Below the pieces are notes generated by a model. It ran no database searches. It was given only the letters and a program-made list of their open reading frames with translations, and was not told the origin of the DNA. Positions 41,366-52,606 of a DNA stretch of 64,000 nucleotides are shown piece after piece (position 1 is the stretch's first letter; every line of letters starts with the position of its first letter). Source of the stretch: Bacteroidales bacterium (GTDB taxonomy: Bacteria; Bacteroidota; Bacteroidia; Bacteroidales; P3); contig JAGBJI010000009.1 in the NCBI GenBank assembly GCA_017934545.1, forward strand, positions 62,001 through 126,000, written 5' to 3'. The translations under genes and the position numbers were made by a program.

Positions 41366-42163
41366 TTAAATTATCTCCAAATTAGGATTAGTTCTTATAG
41401 CATTTTCTATCTCGTCAAAACTTGACAAAACCATCGGACCATTCTTCGTAATAGCAACATCATGTTCAAAATGTGCTGCAGTAGAACTGTCCACCGTTGT
41501 ACAAGTCCATCCGTCATTATGAAAAACTACCTCTTTATTGCCCAAAGTTACCATCGGTTCTATTGCTATGGTCATTCCTTCTCTCAATTTAGAGCCTGAA
41601 CCCTTACGTCCATAATTCATAACATTGGGGTCTTCATGCATAACATGTCCCAATCCATGACCGCATAATTCTCTAACTATGCCGTACCCGAAAGATTCAC
41701 AATAAGACTGAACGGCAAATCCAATATCGCCCAATCTATTTCCGATATGGCATACATCAATAGCTTTATACAAAGATTCTTTGGTAACTTTTAACAATTG
41801 TGCATCTTCTTGCTTTACTCCTTTAACAGCAAAAGTATATGCCGAATCGCCGACCCAGTTATCCAATGTGCAACCACAATCTATGGAAATAATATCTCCG
41901 TCTTTTATCTCTCTTTTACCAGGTATTCCGTGAACGACAACTTCATTAATAGATATGCAAAGCGATGCTGGAAATCCATTGTATCCCTTAAATGTCGGTT
42001 CTGCACTATGAGCATAAATAAACTCCATAGCAATTGTATCAAGTGTTTTAGTTGTAACACCAGGTTTTATATGCTTTGAAACCTCTGCCAAAGTTTTGCC
42101 GACTAACAACGCAGCCGGCTTCATTTGCTCAATTTCTTCTGGAGTTTTTACCCGTATCATCAC
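41366..42163 (-). CDS. map: Methionine aminopeptidase type I
   Basis: The 265-residue product removes the initiator Met. Metal-binding and substrate residues are visible: [20 protein letters not shown] near 65, [20 protein letters not shown] near 90, [19 protein letters not shown] near 168 and AIEPMVTLG near 200. Two adjacent ATGs make the start ambiguous by one codon. It lies in the ribosomal block after secY. Confidence 0.95.
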   Translation of the reverse strand: MMIRVKTPEEIEQMKPAALLVGKTLAEVSKHIKPGVTTKTLDTIAMEFIYAHSAEPTFKGYNGFPASLCISINEVVVHGIPGKREIKDGDIISIDCGCTLDNWVGDSAYTFAVKGVKQEDAQLLKVTKESLYKAIDVCHIGNRLGDIGFAVQSYCESFGYGIVRELCGHGLGHVMHEDPNVMNYGRKGSGSKLREGMTIAIEPMVTLGNKEVVFHNDGWTCTTVDSSTAAHFEHDVAITKNGPMVLSSFDEIENAIRTNPNLEII

Positions 42164-42176
42164 CGAACCAAATCTA

Positions 42177-43526
42177 TTAATATCCGCCTCTGCCTTTTAT
42201 TCTACCAGTTTTTGTCAAACCGTCATAATGACGCATCAACAATCTACTTTCTATTTGCTGCAATGTATCCAAAACTACTCCGACTAAAATAAGCAAAGAT
42301 GTTCCACCGTAGAATTGTGCAAATTGTGAGTTAACGTTAAACAACCTTACTATTGCAGGAAGTATTGCAACGATAGCTAAAAATATAGAACCCGGTAACG
42401 TTACCTTAGACAAGATATTATCGAAAAACTCTTCAGTTTTTTTACCTGGTTTTACACCTGGTATAAATCCACCGTTTTTCTTCATATCATCTGCCATTTG
42501 TTTTGGATTAACAGCAACTGCAGTATAAAAATATGTAAAGGCTATAACCATTACAAAAAATATAAAATTATACCAGAAACCGTCAAAATTAGTCAATGCA
42601 GCTCTAATGCCCTGCAAAGAGGTAGAGTCAGAAAATCCGAACAATGTAGCGGGAATAAACATTATTGCCTGTGCAAAAATTATAGGCATAACACCGGCTG
42701 CATTAACTTTAATCGGTATATATTGCCTTGCACCGCCGTATTGCTTATTTCCGACAATTCTCTTTGCATACTGCACAGGGATACGCCTTGTTCCCTGAAC
42801 TAACAATATACAAAGCATAATAACTATTAACAATCCCAATAATTCTACGAATACTATTACAAGTTGCCCTGCTTGGTCTTCCATTCTTGATGCAAATTCT
42901 GCAAATAATGCAAACGGCAGTCTTGCAATAATTCCTATCATTATCAATAATGAAATACCGTTACCGATACCTTTATCTGTAATTCTCTCTCCTAACCACA
43001 TTACAAACAATGTACCGCATGTCAGTAATATAGATATAGGAAGAACCCAATTAAAGAAAGTAAGGCTGTTTCCACCAAAAATATTATAAATTTCTGCACT
43101 GCCGATTTGAGTTCTGATGCTTGCCAAATATGCAAATGATTGGAAAATTGTAACAACAACTGTCAACCATCTCGTAATTTGGTTTATTTTATTTCTTCCG
43201 CTTTCACCTTCTCTCTGCATTTTTATAAAATAAGGTACAACCATTGTCAGTAACTGCATAACAATGGATGCAGTAATATATGGCATAATACCTAATGCAA
43301 ATATTGAAGCATGAGAAAATGCCCCACCGGAAAACATATTAAGCAAACCCAAAACACCATCTCTTGTTTGACTCTGCAGATTTCCTAAATCAGATGGATC
43401 TATACCAGGTATAACTACATATGACCCTATTCTATAAACTAAAACAAGTCCTAATGTGAATAGAATCCTATCTCTTAAATCCTTAATAGACCAAATATTT
43501 TTGATTGTATTGATAAATCGCTTCAT
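42177..43526 (-). CDS. secY: Preprotein translocase subunit SecY
   Basis: The 449-residue channel subunit of the Sec translocon has ten membrane segments. Signatures: YRIGSYVVIPGIDPSDL near 30, FALGIMPYITASIVMQLLTM near 75, QREGESGRNKINQITRWLTV near 104, GNGISLLIMIGI near 188 and GGFIPGVKPGKKTEEFFD near 365. It follows rplO by 9 bases, the usual spc order. Confidence 0.97.
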   Translation of the reverse strand: MKRFINTIKNIWSIKDLRDRILFTLGLVLVYRIGSYVVIPGIDPSDLGNLQSQTRDGVLGLLNMFSGGAFSHASIFALGIMPYITASIVMQLLTMVVPYFIKMQREGESGRNKINQITRWLTVVVTIFQSFAYLASIRTQIGSAEIYNIFGGNSLTFFNWVLPISILLTCGTLFVMWLGERITDKGIGNGISLLIMIGIIARLPFALFAEFASRMEDQAGQLVIVFVELLGLLIVIMLCILLVQGTRRIPVQYAKRIVGNKQYGGARQYIPIKVNAAGVMPIIFAQAIMFIPATLFGFSDSTSLQGIRAALTNFDGFWYNFIFFVMVIAFTYFYTAVAVNPKQMADDMKKNGGFIPGVKPGKKTEEFFDNILSKVTLPGSIFLAIVAILPAIVRLFNVNSQFAQFYGGTSLLILVGVVLDTLQQIESRLLMRHYDGLTKTGRIKGRGGY

Positions 43527-43535
43527 TTATTGGTT

Positions 43536-43982
43536 TTAAATTAAAGTTACAACTCCGCCTTTTTCCTCTATTATATTTTTAGCGTTTTCTGAAATTGCAT
43601 TAACTGTAACATTAACTGCACTTTTCAATTCTCCTCTTGCTAAAACTTTTACTTTTTCGTTCTTTGAAATTACTTTATATTGGATTAAAACATCACGGGT
43701 AATATCACGGGTATTACATTTTTCTGCTATCTTCTCAAGAGTGTCCAAATTGATACCCACATACTCTACTCTATTAATATTCTTAAAACCAAATTTCGGT
43801 AATAATCTATACAATGGCATCTGACCTCCTTCAAATCCTATCTTTCTATGATAACCTGAACGAGATTTTGCTCCTTTATGACCTCTTGTAGACGTTCCGC
43901 CGTATCCAGATCCCTGACCTCTTCCTATTCTTTTACGGCTTTTCGTAGAGCCTTCTGCTGGTTTTAAACTACCTAAATCCAT
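43536..43982 (-). CDS. rplO: 50S ribosomal protein L15
   Basis: The 148-residue product starts MDLGSLKPAEGSTKSRKRIG and has the glycine/arginine-rich GRGQGSGYGGTSTRGHKGAK and GGQMPLYRLLPKFGF segments of L15. It is located between rpmD and secY. Confidence 0.97.
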   Translation of the reverse strand: MDLGSLKPAEGSTKSRKRIGRGQGSGYGGTSTRGHKGAKSRSGYHRKIGFEGGQMPLYRLLPKFGFKNINRVEYVGINLDTLEKIAEKCNTRDITRDVLIQYKVISKNEKVKVLARGELKSAVNVTVNAISENAKNIIEEKGGVVTLI

Positions 43983-44004
43983 CTTTATAATATTTTATTT
44001 CTAT

Positions 44005-44187
44005 TTATTCAAACTCTTCAAATTTTACCAAATGCTTAACCTTCACTATCATTCCCATAATTTGAGGTGTTGCTTCATGCTCAACAGTTTGGTGCATTTT
44101 TCTTAATCCCAATGATTTCAATGTCATCTTTTCACGCATTGGATATCCTATACCACTCTTAACTTGAGTAATTCTAACCTTTTTCAT
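44005..44187 (-). CDS. rpmD: 50S ribosomal protein L30
   Basis: A 60-residue protein, KKVRITQVKSGIGYPMREKM then TLKSLGLRKMHQTVEHE, typical of L30. I start it at the ATG at 44187, which matches the family; the frame opens 3 codons further upstream into the spacer. Confidence 0.95.
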   Translation of the reverse strand: MKKVRITQVKSGIGYPMREKMTLKSLGLRKMHQTVEHEATPQIMGMIVKVKHLVKFEEFE

Positions 44188-44198
44188 TTCTATCACTT

Positions 44199-44717
44199 TT
44201 AACCATTAAACACTCTGTCCATTTCAATACCTCTCAATTTAGCAATTGTATACGGATCTTTCATCTTAAGCAAAGCCTCAATAGTTGCCTTTACCACGCT
44301 ATGCGGGTTAGATGAACCTTTTGATTTTGCTAGCACATCCTTTACTCCAACACTTTCCAGTACTGCACGCATTGCACCGCCGGCAATAACACCAGTACCA
44401 GGTGCTGCAGGTTTAAGAAATACTTGTGCTCCACTGTATTTAGCAGATTGTTCATGAGGTATAGTACCTTTCAAAATAGGAACTTTTATCAAATTCTTTT
44501 TTGCATCTTCAGTTCCCTTTGTAATTGCAGCAGTAACTTCTTTCGCTTTACCAAGTCCATAACCGACAATACCGTCGCCATTACCAACAACAACTATTGC
44601 AGAAAAACTAAATGTACGTCCACCTTTTGTAACTTTAGTGACTCTGTTTATGCTTACAAGTTTATCGTTAAATTCGATTTCACTTGATTTTACTCTTTTT
44701 ATATTTAATTCTGCCAT
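44199..44717 (-). CDS. rpsE: 30S ribosomal protein S5
   Basis: The 172-residue product has the S5 motifs [36 protein letters not shown] and [20 protein letters not shown]. It works in decoding fidelity and mRNA unwinding. It lies between rplR and rpmD. Confidence 0.97.
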   Translation of the reverse strand: MAELNIKRVKSSEIEFNDKLVSINRVTKVTKGGRTFSFSAIVVVGNGDGIVGYGLGKAKEVTAAITKGTEDAKKNLIKVPILKGTIPHEQSAKYSGAQVFLKPAAPGTGVIAGGAMRAVLESVGVKDVLAKSKGSSNPHSVVKATIEALLKMKDPYTIAKLRGIEMDRVFNG

Positions 44718-44724
44718 ACTTCTA

Positions 44725-45078
44725 TTAGAATTTTAATCCGTTTTCTCTTGCAGCCTCTGCCAAAGATTTTACTCTACCATGATATAAATATCCGTTTCTA
44801 TCAAATACAACAGTTGTCACACCTTTAGCCAATGCTCTTTCAGCAATTAGTCTGCCTATAGTTGATGCAACTTCAGATTTTGTTCCTTTTTTTTCAAAAC
44901 CCTTTTCTCTTGATGATGCAGCAGCAATTGTCATTCTCTCTACATCATTAACAATTTGCGCATAAATTTCTTTATTACTTCTAAAAACTGTAAGACGAGG
45001 TTTTTCATTGGTACCGTTTACCTTTTTACGAATTCTCATCTTAATTTTTAAACGTCTTATATCTTTTGTCGTTGCCAT
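44725..45078 (-). CDS. rplR: 50S ribosomal protein L18
   Basis: The product has 117 residues from the ATG at 45078 ([20 protein letters not shown]). An upstream in-frame ATG would add nine non-conserved residues. The [16 protein letters not shown]-like segment and the C-terminal [20 protein letters not shown] are those of L18, a 5S rRNA binder. Confidence 0.96.
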   Translation of the reverse strand: MATTKDIRRLKIKMRIRKKVNGTNEKPRLTVFRSNKEIYAQIVNDVERMTIAAASSREKGFEKKGTKSEVASTIGRLIAERALAKGVTTVVFDRNGYLYHGRVKSLAEAARENGLKF

Positions 45079-45116
45079 AAATTTATCCTCAGATTTATTA
45101 TACAATATTCACCTTA

Positions 45117-45671
45117 TTATTTAGCTGCAGCTTTTCCAGCTTTCTTTCTGATAACTTCACCTTGGAATCTAATTCCCTTTCCTTTATAAGGTTCAGGTTT
45201 TCTTAATGAACGTATTTTAGATGCAACTTGACCCAACAATTGCTTATCACAGCACGTCATTTTTATTAATGGATTTTTTCCTTTTTCAGTAATCGTTTCT
45301 ACTTTTATTTCTTCAGGCAATTCAAAAAAGATACTGTGCGAATAACCCAATGACAACTCCAATACTTGTCCTTGAGCCTGTGCTTTATATCCGACACCTA
45401 TAACTTCCTGTGTAGTATGAAAACCTTCTGAAACTCCGACAACCATATTGTTTACTAATGATCTATACAACCCATGCAACGCCTTATCCCTTTTTGAATC
45501 CGTTTCCCTGGTCAAATGTAAAACACCATCAGTAATATCTAATTTTATTGAAGGGTCTATTTGCTGCTTCAATTCGCCCAATTTACCTTTTACGGTCACA
45601 AGATTGGAATCTGAAACTTTTATCTCAACTCCTTGTGGAAGACTAATCGGTAATTTTCCTATTCTTGACAT
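45117..45671 (-). CDS. rplF: 50S ribosomal protein L6
   Basis: The product has 184 residues from the ATG at 45671 (MSRIGKLPISLPQGVEIKVS). The frame opens 11 codons upstream but these overlap rpsH. It has the two L6 domains with LHGLYRSLVNNMVVGVSEGF and the C-terminal RKPEPYKGKGIRFQGEVIRK. Confidence 0.97.
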   Translation of the reverse strand: MSRIGKLPISLPQGVEIKVSDSNLVTVKGKLGELKQQIDPSIKLDITDGVLHLTRETDSKRDKALHGLYRSLVNNMVVGVSEGFHTTQEVIGVGYKAQAQGQVLELSLGYSHSIFFELPEEIKVETITEKGKNPLIKMTCCDKQLLGQVASKIRSLRKPEPYKGKGIRFQGEVIRKKAGKAAAK

Positions 45672-45688
45672 TTCTGTATATCTCCTTT

Positions 45689-46087
45689 TTAACTTATATA
45701 ACAAATTACTTCTCCACCAATATTCAAAACTCTTGCTTCCTTATCAGTCATAAGACCGCGTGAAGTAGAAATAATTGCAATACCCAAACCATTTAAAACT
45801 TTCGGTAAATGTTTGGCACCTACATACCTTCTCAATCCCGGTGTACTAACTCTTTTCAAACAAGAAATAGCTGACTCCTTTGTCTGTGGATGATATTTCA
45901 ATGCGATCTTAATAGTTTTCGGAAAAACATCTTCCTCAAATTTATAATTAAGTATATATCCTTTATCAAAAAGAATTTTTGTAATCTCTTTCTTCATTTT
46001 AGAAGATGGAATCTCTACGACTCTATGTTTTGCTAAAGAAGCATTTCTTATACGAGTCAAATAATCTGCAATTGGATCTGTTAACAT
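45689..46087 (-). CDS. rpsH: 30S ribosomal protein S8
   Basis: The 132-residue product has S8 motifs [40 protein letters not shown] and [15 protein letters not shown]. It binds 16S rRNA and, in other bacteria, represses its own operon. Standard position between rpsN and rplF. Confidence 0.97.
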   Translation of the reverse strand: MLTDPIADYLTRIRNASLAKHRVVEIPSSKMKKEITKILFDKGYILNYKFEEDVFPKTIKIALKYHPQTKESAISCLKRVSTPGLRRYVGAKHLPKVLNGLGIAIISTSRGLMTDKEARVLNIGGEVICYIS

Positions 46088-46132
46088 TTCTCTATGTTTT
46101 TTATTCTATTAAATTTTTACTGGTGGTATTTT

Positions 46133-46402
46133 CTACCATGAAGCCTTCTTTACTCCTGGAATCAAACCTGCCAATGCCATTTCCCTGAAATTTATTCTAG
46201 AAATGCCGAATTGTCTCATATATCCTTTTGGACGACCGGTTAATTTACATCTATTATGCAAACGAACAGGAGATGCATTTTTAGGCAATTTTTGTAATCC
46301 TTCATAATCACCTGCATCTAAAAGAGTCTTACGTTTACTTGCATATTTAGCCACAAGTCTTTCTCTTTTTCTCTCTCTCGCTTTTATTGATTCTTTTGCC
46401 AT
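46133..46402 (-). CDS. rpsN: 30S ribosomal protein S14 (zinc-free form)
   Basis: The 89-residue long form without a zinc ribbon: [20 protein letters not shown], then [20 protein letters not shown] and the tail [20 protein letters not shown]. The absence of the CxxC pairs marks the C-minus type, matching the zinc-free L36 in the same operon. Confidence 0.97.
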   Translation of the reverse strand: MAKESIKARERKRERLVAKYASKRKTLLDAGDYEGLQKLPKNASPVRLHNRCKLTGRPKGYMRQFGISRINFREMALAGLIPGVKKASW

Positions 46403-46410
46403 ATCTTATT

Positions 46411-46968
46411 CTAATTATTATTCTTAAAAGGAAAACCAAAAGCCTTTAACAAAGATAAAGCTTCTTTGTCTGTTTTTGCGGAAGTGACAAACGTTATATC
46501 CATACCGTTCATATTATTGATTTTATCAATATCAATTTCTGGAAAAATTATTTGTTCCTGAATTCCGAATGTATAATTTCCTCTACCGTCAAATCCTTTT
46601 ACATCTATACCTCTGAAATCTCTTATTCTCGGAATTGCAGTTGCAATAAGTCTATCCAAAAATTCATACATTCTGTCGCCTCTCAACGTAACTCTAACAC
46701 CGACAGGCATTCCTTTTCTTAATTTAAAGTTAGATATATCTTTTCTCGAAATTGTAGCAACGGCTTTCTGTCCTGCTATAACAGACATTTCTTCAATTCC
46801 TTTATCTATAACTTTTCTGTCAGCCAAAGCCAATTTTCCCAATCCTTGATTCAAGGAAATTTTCAACAACTTTGGAACTTGCATAATAGTTTTATACTGA
46901 TATTCCGAAGTAAGAGCAGAAACTATCTCTTCCTTGTATTTTTTTCTCAATCTTGGAACATATTCCAT
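46411..46968 (-). CDS. rplE: 50S ribosomal protein L5
   Basis: The 185-residue product binds 5S rRNA and contacts P-site tRNA. Motifs: [59 protein letters not shown] and the C-terminal [20 protein letters not shown]. Confidence 0.97.
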   Translation of the reverse strand: MEYVPRLRKKYKEEIVSALTSEYQYKTIMQVPKLLKISLNQGLGKLALADRKVIDKGIEEMSVIAGQKAVATISRKDISNFKLRKGMPVGVRVTLRGDRMYEFLDRLIATAIPRIRDFRGIDVKGFDGRGNYTFGIQEQIIFPEIDIDKINNMNGMDITFVTSAKTDKEALSLLKAFGFPFKNNN

Positions 46969-46970
46969 AA

Positions 46971-47288
46971 TTATTTAATCACCTCCCCTGATTTTTTTGA
47001 ATAACGAACTAACTTGTTAGATTTCTCATCTAATCTTCTTCCGATTCTCGTTGCATTTCCTTTTGCATCAACAACCATAAGATTGGAAATATGAATCGGA
47101 GCCTCTTTCTCTATTATACCGCCTTGTGTATTTTTAGGATTAGGTTTAGTATGTTTCTTTATCTTATTTACACCCTCTACTATAGCACGATTCTTCAACG
47201 GATATACAACCAATACTTTTCCTGTACTTCCTTTTGAATTACCTGCAATAACTTTTACGGTATCTCCTTTTTTTACATGTAATTTCAT
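46971..47288 (-). CDS. rplX: 50S ribosomal protein L24
   Basis: The 105-residue protein has an N-terminal KOW motif ([20 protein letters not shown]) and the [20 protein letters not shown] segment typical of L24. It initiates 50S assembly. It is located between rplN and rplE. Confidence 0.97.
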   Translation of the reverse strand: MKLHVKKGDTVKVIAGNSKGSTGKVLVVYPLKNRAIVEGVNKIKKHTKPNPKNTQGGIIEKEAPIHISNLMVVDAKGNATRIGRRLDEKSNKLVRYSKKSGEVIK

Positions 47289-47304
47289 CCTATATTCCTC
47301 CTTT

Positions 47305-47673
47305 TTACAGTACTTCTGGGGCTAAAGAAACTATCTTCATAAATTGTTTCTCACGCAATTCACGTGCAACAGGTCCAAAAATACGAGTTCCTCTCAATTC
47401 ATCCGTTGCTGTCAATAAAACACAGGCATTGTCATCAAAACGTATATAAGAACCATCTGCTCTTCTTATTTCTTTCTTTGTTCTTACGACCACAGCTTTT
47501 GAAACAGAACCTTTTTTTACATTACCTGAAGGCAATGCATCCTTAACAGCAATAACTATCTTATCACCGACAGAAGCATATCGTGCTTTTGTTCCTCCTA
47601 AAACACGGATACAAAGCGCACTTTTTGCTCCACTATTATCAGCAACAACTAATCTTGATTCTTGTTGTATCAT
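47305..47673 (-). CDS. rplN: 50S ribosomal protein L14
   Basis: The 122-residue product starts [20 protein letters not shown] and carries [28 protein letters not shown] and [20 protein letters not shown]. It is one of the most conserved 50S proteins. Confidence 0.97.
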   Translation of the reverse strand: MIQQESRLVVADNSGAKSALCIRVLGGTKARYASVGDKIVIAVKDALPSGNVKKGSVSKAVVVRTKKEIRRADGSYIRFDDNACVLLTATDELRGTRIFGPVARELREKQFMKIVSLAPEVL

Positions 47674-47675
47674 TT

Positions 47676-47930
47676 CTATTTAGCTTTTTCTATTATTTCA
47701 ACCAAACGCCAACACTTATTCTTGCTCAAAGGTCTTGTTTCCATAATACGAACCGTATCACCTATTCCGGCAATTTCTTTCTCATCGTGAGCCATGAATT
47801 TTGTACTCTTCTTCAAAAATTTCCCGTATTTAGGATGCTTAACCTTTCTCTCTACCAAAACATTTATTGTCTTATTCATTTTATCGCTAACGACAATACC
47901 TATTTTTTCTTTTCTTAAATTTCTATCCAT
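47676..47930 (-). CDS. rpsQ: 30S ribosomal protein S17
   Basis: The 84-residue OB-fold protein reads [20 protein letters not shown], then [20 protein letters not shown] and the [20 protein letters not shown] signature. Position between rpmC and rplN is standard. Confidence 0.97.
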   Translation of the reverse strand: MDRNLRKEKIGIVVSDKMNKTINVLVERKVKHPKYGKFLKKSTKFMAHDEKEIAGIGDTVRIMETRPLSKNKCWRLVEIIEKAK

Positions 47931-47942
47931 TACATACCAGAT

Positions 47943-48155
47943 TTAAGAATTATTTTTTTCTTTTAACAATTGTCGCATCCGCATTTCTGTATGAATACGA
48001 GCTATATTTTTTCGAGTTATATTTAAAATACTCGAATTCTCCAATGGAGAAACAGAATGATTAATCCTCAATTTCACCAATTGCATTTGTTCAACCTCTA
48101 ATCTCTCTGCCAATTCTTTATCAGACAACTCTTTTAATCCTAAATTGTTTTTCAT
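47943..48155 (-). CDS. rpmC: 50S ribosomal protein L29
   Basis: A 70-residue helical protein (LKELSDKELAERLEVEQMQL, LRINHSVSPLENSSILNITR, KNIARIHTEM) lying between rplP and rpsQ. It borders the exit tunnel. Confidence 0.95.
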   Translation of the reverse strand: MKNNLGLKELSDKELAERLEVEQMQLVKLRINHSVSPLENSSILNITRKNIARIHTEMRMRQLLKEKNNS

Positions 48156-48164
48156 AATATTACT

Positions 48165-48584
48165 CTATTCAATATAATCTCTGCGAACAATAAACTTCGT
48201 TATAACCGGTAATTTTTGCGAACCTAATCTCATAGCCTCTTTTGCTACAGCAACAGGTACACCTTCTGCCTCAAACAATATTGTCCCCGGTTTTACTCTT
48301 GCAACAAAATATTCAGGTGCTCCCTTTCCTTTACCCATACGAACCTCATTTGGTTTTTTCGTAATAGGTTTATCTGGGAAAATTCTTATCCACAACTGTC
48401 CCTCACGTTTCATGTATCTTGTGACAGCCTGTCTTGCAGCCTCTATTTGACGTCCTGTAATAAATGATGTATTCAAACTTTTTATTCCAAAACTACCGAA
48501 AGCCAGTTCATGTCCTCTGTTGGCCATGCCCTTCATTTTTCCCTTCTGTTGCTTTCTATATTTTGTTTTTTTGGGTTGTAACAT
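48165..48584 (-). CDS. rplP: 50S ribosomal protein L16
   Basis: The 139-residue product has the L16 features [59 protein letters not shown] and [12 protein letters not shown]. It binds near the tRNA A and P sites of the peptidyl transferase centre. Confidence 0.97.
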   Translation of the reverse strand: MLQPKKTKYRKQQKGKMKGMANRGHELAFGSFGIKSLNTSFITGRQIEAARQAVTRYMKREGQLWIRIFPDKPITKKPNEVRMGKGKGAPEYFVARVKPGTILFEAEGVPVAVAKEAMRLGSQKLPVITKFIVRRDYIE

Positions 48585-48609
48585 AATCTTATGATTTTTG
48601 CATTAAAAA

Positions 48610-49341
48610 TTATCTTTTTCCACTATTACGTCTTGGACGTACTATACCTAAATTACGCTGAAATCCTCTGCCGTCTTTTAATCCACCGCCAACAGTTGAT
48701 GGTACTATTTCCATTTTATTATACACAAGCCCCCTGCATATCCATACTTTAACTCCAATTCTACCATATGTAGTATGGGCTTCAGCCTGCGAATAATCAA
48801 TATCAGCTCTTAACGTGTGCAATGGTGTTCTGCCTTCTTTATAATGTTCAGTTCTCGCCATTTCTGCACCACCAATTCTACCAGATATTGTCACCTTTAT
48901 ACCGTCAGCACCAACTCTCATAGTTGAATTAATAGCCATCTTAATTGCTTTTCTGTAAGAAACTCTACCTTCAATCTGTCTTGCTATTCCCTGTGCAACT
49001 AAATTAGCTTCTAATTCCGGTCTTTTTATCTCCGATATATTAATTTGAACTTCCTTGTCCGTAAGTTTCTTTAATTCTTCTTTTATTTTATCAACTTCCG
49101 AACCACCTTTACCTATTATATAACCAGGTTTAGCTGAATTTATGGTAACTGTTATTCTCTTTAAAGTTCGTTCAATATATATTTTAGATATATCTGACTT
49201 GACTAAACGGGCATTCAAATATTTTCTTATTTTATCATCTTCTACTAGTTTGGAGTCAAATTTTCTTCCTCCGTACCAATTAGAATCCCAACCTCTGATT
49301 ATTCCAAGTCTATTGCCTATTGGATTTGTCTTTTGTCCCAT
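48610..49341 (-). CDS. rpsC: 30S ribosomal protein S3
   Basis: The 243-residue product has the N-terminal [20 protein letters not shown], the KH domain with [19 protein letters not shown], and the C-terminal [20 protein letters not shown] and [13 protein letters not shown] segments. It lies between rplV and rplP. Confidence 0.97.
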   Translation of the reverse strand: MGQKTNPIGNRLGIIRGWDSNWYGGRKFDSKLVEDDKIRKYLNARLVKSDISKIYIERTLKRITVTINSAKPGYIIGKGGSEVDKIKEELKKLTDKEVQINISEIKRPELEANLVAQGIARQIEGRVSYRKAIKMAINSTMRVGADGIKVTISGRIGGAEMARTEHYKEGRTPLHTLRADIDYSQAEAHTTYGRIGVKVWICRGLVYNKMEIVPSTVGGGLKDGRGFQRNLGIVRPRRNSGKR

Positions 49342-49355
49342 CTCTTTCTTTATTT

Positions 49356-49790
49356 CTAATTATTTATTTCTGCAACAGATGAATGGTCATTTTCTTCCAT
49401 TCTACTTGCAACCTCTAAAATAACATGGTTAGAACGTTTTCTTATTCTATATCCACGACCTTGAGGGGCTGTACGTAAACGCTTCAACTGTCTACCACCG
49501 TTTACACAAATCTGTTTTATATACAAATTGCTGTCTTCAACAGATTTACCCACATTTTTAACCTGCCAATTTGCAATAGCCGACAGTAATAATTTTCTCA
49601 ATTTCGGTGCAGATTCCCGTTTTGAAAACTGCAAAATACCTAAAGCCTTATCGACATCAAGCCCTCTAACAGCATTTGCCATCAAACGAGTTTTTCTCGG
49701 AGATGTTGGGTTATCATTCAATCTGGCAATATATCTGGTTTTTCTCGCTTCCTTATAACCTTCTGCACATTTATGTTTTCTTGCTCCCAT
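49356..49790 (-). CDS. rplV: 50S ribosomal protein L22
   Basis: The 144-residue product has L22 motifs [40 protein letters not shown] and [20 protein letters not shown]. Its long loop lines the exit tunnel. Confidence 0.97.
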   Translation of the reverse strand: MGARKHKCAEGYKEARKTRYIARLNDNPTSPRKTRLMANAVRGLDVDKALGILQFSKRESAPKLRKLLLSAIANWQVKNVGKSVEDSNLYIKQICVNGGRQLKRLRTAPQGRGYRIRKRSNHVILEVASRMEENDHSSVAEINN

Positions 49791-49801
49791 TGTTCTCTAT
49801 T

Positions 49802-50080
49802 TTATTTTTTTGCCTTATCTTTTTGCCCTGCATGTCCTCTGAAAATTCTCGTAGGAGCAAATTCACCCAATTTATGTCCGACCATATTTTCCGTAACATA
49901 TACAGGGATAAATTTGTTTCCGTTATGAACAGCTATAGTAAGACCTACAAAATCCGGAGAAATCATAGATGCTCTAGACCATGTTTTAATAGTCATTTTG
50001 CTCTTTTTATTTTGGGCTTCCAAAACTTTTTTTTCTAACTTATAAAAAATATAAGGTCCTTTTTTTAATGAACGACTCAT
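49802..50080 (-). CDS. rpsS: 30S ribosomal protein S19
   Basis: The 92-residue product starts [19 protein letters not shown] and contains [40 protein letters not shown] and [16 protein letters not shown], the S19 signature. Confidence 0.97.
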   Translation of the reverse strand: MSRSLKKGPYIFYKLEKKVLEAQNKKSKMTIKTWSRASMISPDFVGLTIAVHNGNKFIPVYVTENMVGHKLGEFAPTRIFRGHAGQKDKAKK

Positions 50081-50097
50081 GACTTTCTCTGATTTAA

Positions 50098-50922
50098 TTA
50101 TTTTTTACGTCTTTCTACTATAAACTTACTCGAAATTTTCTTCGGCGATCTTGTCTTATAACCTTTTGCAGGTATTCCCTTTCTGGTTCTTGGGTGACCT
50201 CCAGAGGCTCTTCCTTCACCACCGCCCATAGGGTGGTCAACCGGGTTCATTACAACACCTCTTACGCGAGGGCGTCTGCCTAACCAACGTGAACGACCTG
50301 CTTTTCCAGATTGTTCCAAATTATGTTCTGTGTTTGAAACAATACCTACGGTTGCTTTGCAAGCCTGTAAAATCATCCGGGTTTCGCCTGAAGGCATTTT
50401 GATTATAGCATATTTTCCGTCCCTTGACATCAATTGAGCATAAGTTCCAGCACTTCTCACCAATTTAGCACCTTCTCCCGGACGGAGTTCTATGTTATGA
50501 ATCATTGTTCCGAAAGGAATCTCACTCAAAAATAAAGTATTTCCTATTTCCGGTGCAACGCCTTTTCCTGACATAATTGTCTGTCCGACCGTCAATCCGC
50601 TAGGAGAAACAATATAACGCTTTTCACCGTCAGCATAACAAACCAATGCTATACGGGCAGAACGGTTAGGATCGTATTCTATGGTCTTTACAGTTGCAGG
50701 AATATTATCTTTATCTCTATAAAAATCTATAAAACGATACAATTTCTTATGACCACCGCCTATATATCGCATGGTCATCTTACCCTGGTTGTTTCTTCCT
50801 CCGCTCTTGCGGACACCGTATACAAGACTTTTTTCAGGTTTATTAGTCGTTATCTCCTCAAAAGTACTTGCTATCTTATGCCTTTGACCAGGTGTTGTCG
50901 GTTTTAATTTCTTTAATGCCAT
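50098..50922 (-). CDS. rplB: 50S ribosomal protein L2
   Basis: The 274-residue product has the L2 motifs [40 protein letters not shown], and the C-terminal [20 protein letters not shown] with the key His. It is needed for subunit joining and the peptidyl transferase centre. Confidence 0.97.
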   Translation of the reverse strand: MALKKLKPTTPGQRHKIASTFEEITTNKPEKSLVYGVRKSGGRNNQGKMTMRYIGGGHKKLYRFIDFYRDKDNIPATVKTIEYDPNRSARIALVCYADGEKRYIVSPSGLTVGQTIMSGKGVAPEIGNTLFLSEIPFGTMIHNIELRPGEGAKLVRSAGTYAQLMSRDGKYAIIKMPSGETRMILQACKATVGIVSNTEHNLEQSGKAGRSRWLGRRPRVRGVVMNPVDHPMGGGEGRASGGHPRTRKGIPAKGYKTRSPKKISSKFIVERRKK

Positions 50923-50928
50923 ATCTCT

Positions 50929-51222
50929 TTAAATATTGCTAAAAAAGTCTATTACTTCTCCTTTGGCTAATGTAACCATAGCCTTTTTATAAGCATTTGT
51001 TCTGCCTTGTATAAAGCCTGCTTTTGTATATCTGGCTTTTCTTTTTCCGCTGTAATTGATGGTATTTACACTGTCAACGCGCACACTATACAAGTCTTCA
51101 ATTGCTTTTTTTATCTCAATCTTATTTGCCCTTCTATCAACAATAAACCCGCAACGAGTACTGTCTTTCTCGTTAATCTTGGTCATTTTCTCTGTAATAA
51201 TCGGCTTCAATATAATACTCAT
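50929..51222 (-). CDS. rplW: 50S ribosomal protein L23
   Basis: The 97-residue product, SIILKPIITEKMTKINEKD, CGFIVDRRANKIEIKKAIED and INYSGKRKARYTKAGFIQGR, is L23. It docks trigger factor and SRP at the tunnel exit. Confidence 0.97.
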   Translation of the reverse strand: MSIILKPIITEKMTKINEKDSTRCGFIVDRRANKIEIKKAIEDLYSVRVDSVNTINYSGKRKARYTKAGFIQGRTNAYKKAMVTLAKGEVIDFFSNI

Positions 51223-51255
51223 CTCTCTGTTCTTTTTAATTATCCGATTTACTTA

Positions 51256-51894
51256 TTAAGCATTTGCATTCGTATACGCAGCATTCATCTCATTCAATGC
51301 AGATTCTGTAAATACTACTGCATTGGAATACATCAACTCATACGTATTAATTGTCTGTACGTTCGTACATCTGACACTTTTAATGTTTCTTGCTGACAAT
51401 GTAACTTTTTGGTCAATTGCAGGCAAAACAAACAAAGATTTCTTATCAGCAAGTTGCAATGAATTCAAAACTTGAACCATACTCTTTGTCTTTGGTGCTT
51501 CAAATGTAAAATCTTCTACAACTTTTATCTGATTTTCTTTGTTCTTGTATGACAAAGCCGATAATCTTGCAAGTGTCTTAACTTTTTTATTCAATTTAAA
51601 TCTGTAATCTCTCGGTCTTGGTCCGAATACACGACCTCCGCCAATCATAACAGGGCTGTTGATATCACCTGCTCTTGCTCCGCCTGTACCTTTTTGTCTT
51701 TTTAATTTTCTTGTTGAACCAGAAACTTCGGAACGTTCTTTTGCCTTATGGGTTCCCTGTCGCTGGTCTGCCAAATATTGTTTTACTGCCAACCAAAGGA
51801 CATGGTCGTTCGGTTCTGTTTGCAGTAATGAATCACTGATAACGATTGTTCTACCAGTATCTTCTCCCTTTATGTTATAAATCTTTAGCTCCAT
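51256..51894 (-). CDS. rplD: 50S ribosomal protein L4
   Basis: The 212-residue product has the central basic loop [20 protein letters not shown] and [20 protein letters not shown], and a C-terminal [20 protein letters not shown]. Its 5' end overlaps rplC by 10 bases. In other bacteria L4 autoregulates the S10 operon; no such leader structure was identified here. Confidence 0.97.
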   Translation of the reverse strand: MELKIYNIKGEDTGRTIVISDSLLQTEPNDHVLWLAVKQYLADQRQGTHKAKERSEVSGSTRKLKRQKGTGGARAGDINSPVMIGGGRVFGPRPRDYRFKLNKKVKTLARLSALSYKNKENQIKVVEDFTFEAPKTKSMVQVLNSLQLADKKSLFVLPAIDQKVTLSARNIKSVRCTNVQTINTYELMYSNAVVFTESALNEMNAAYTNANA

Positions 51895-52514
51895 CTCTCA
51901 AGTTTTAAAATTGAACCCTTTGGACCCGGAACAGATCCTTTAACTAATATTAAATTCTTCTCTTCAAAAATCTTTAATATCTTAAGATTTTGAACTTTTA
52001 CTCTGTGGTTACCCATTTGTCCGGCCATTCTTGTTCCCGGAAATACTCTTGAAGGGTAAGATGATGCACCTACTGAACCCGGAGCTCTCAATCTGTCGCA
52101 CTGACCGTGAGTTTCATCACCTACACCACCGAAACCGTGTCTGCGGACAACGCCTTGAAAACCTTTACCCTTTGATACGCCGACAACGTCTACGAATTCT
52201 CCTTCCGAAAAAACATTACAAGTCAACACTTCTCCGAATGTTTTCTTTGAACCTTCTTCAAATCTGGAAAACTCTGCCAAATGTCTTTTAGGTGTAGTTG
52301 AAGATTTTGCAAAGTGTCCTTTCATCGGTTTTGTGCATTTGCTTTCTTTCATTTCTTCAAAAGCAAGCTGAATAGCACTGTAACCATCTTTTTCAGGTGT
52401 CTTGATTTGTGTTACTACACAAGGACCAGCTTCTATAACCGTGCATGGCTGTTGTTTACCAGAGGCATCAAAAATACTGGTCATTCCGATTTTTTTTCCA
52501 ATTAATCCTGACAT
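51885..52514 (-). CDS. rplC: 50S ribosomal protein L3
   Basis: The 209-residue product starts [20 protein letters not shown] and carries [20 protein letters not shown] and [20 protein letters not shown] of L3. It has 10 bases of overlap with rplD. Its upstream gap to rpsJ is about 90 bases, unusually wide for this block. Confidence 0.97.
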   Translation of the reverse strand: MSGLIGKKIGMTSIFDASGKQQPCTVIEAGPCVVTQIKTPEKDGYSAIQLAFEEMKESKCTKPMKGHFAKSSTTPKRHLAEFSRFEEGSKKTFGEVLTCNVFSEGEFVDVVGVSKGKGFQGVVRRHGFGGVGDETHGQCDRLRAPGSVGASSYPSRVFPGTRMAGQMGNHRVKVQNLKILKIFEEKNLILVKGSVPGPKGSILKLERWS

Positions 52515-52606
52515 TTCTTACTTTTTTATTAATCAGCTTGTCTTCTTCACAGAACACAGAGGCTGAATGCTTAATTTACTCTATCAAATTGTTTTAAACA
52601 GTTCTA

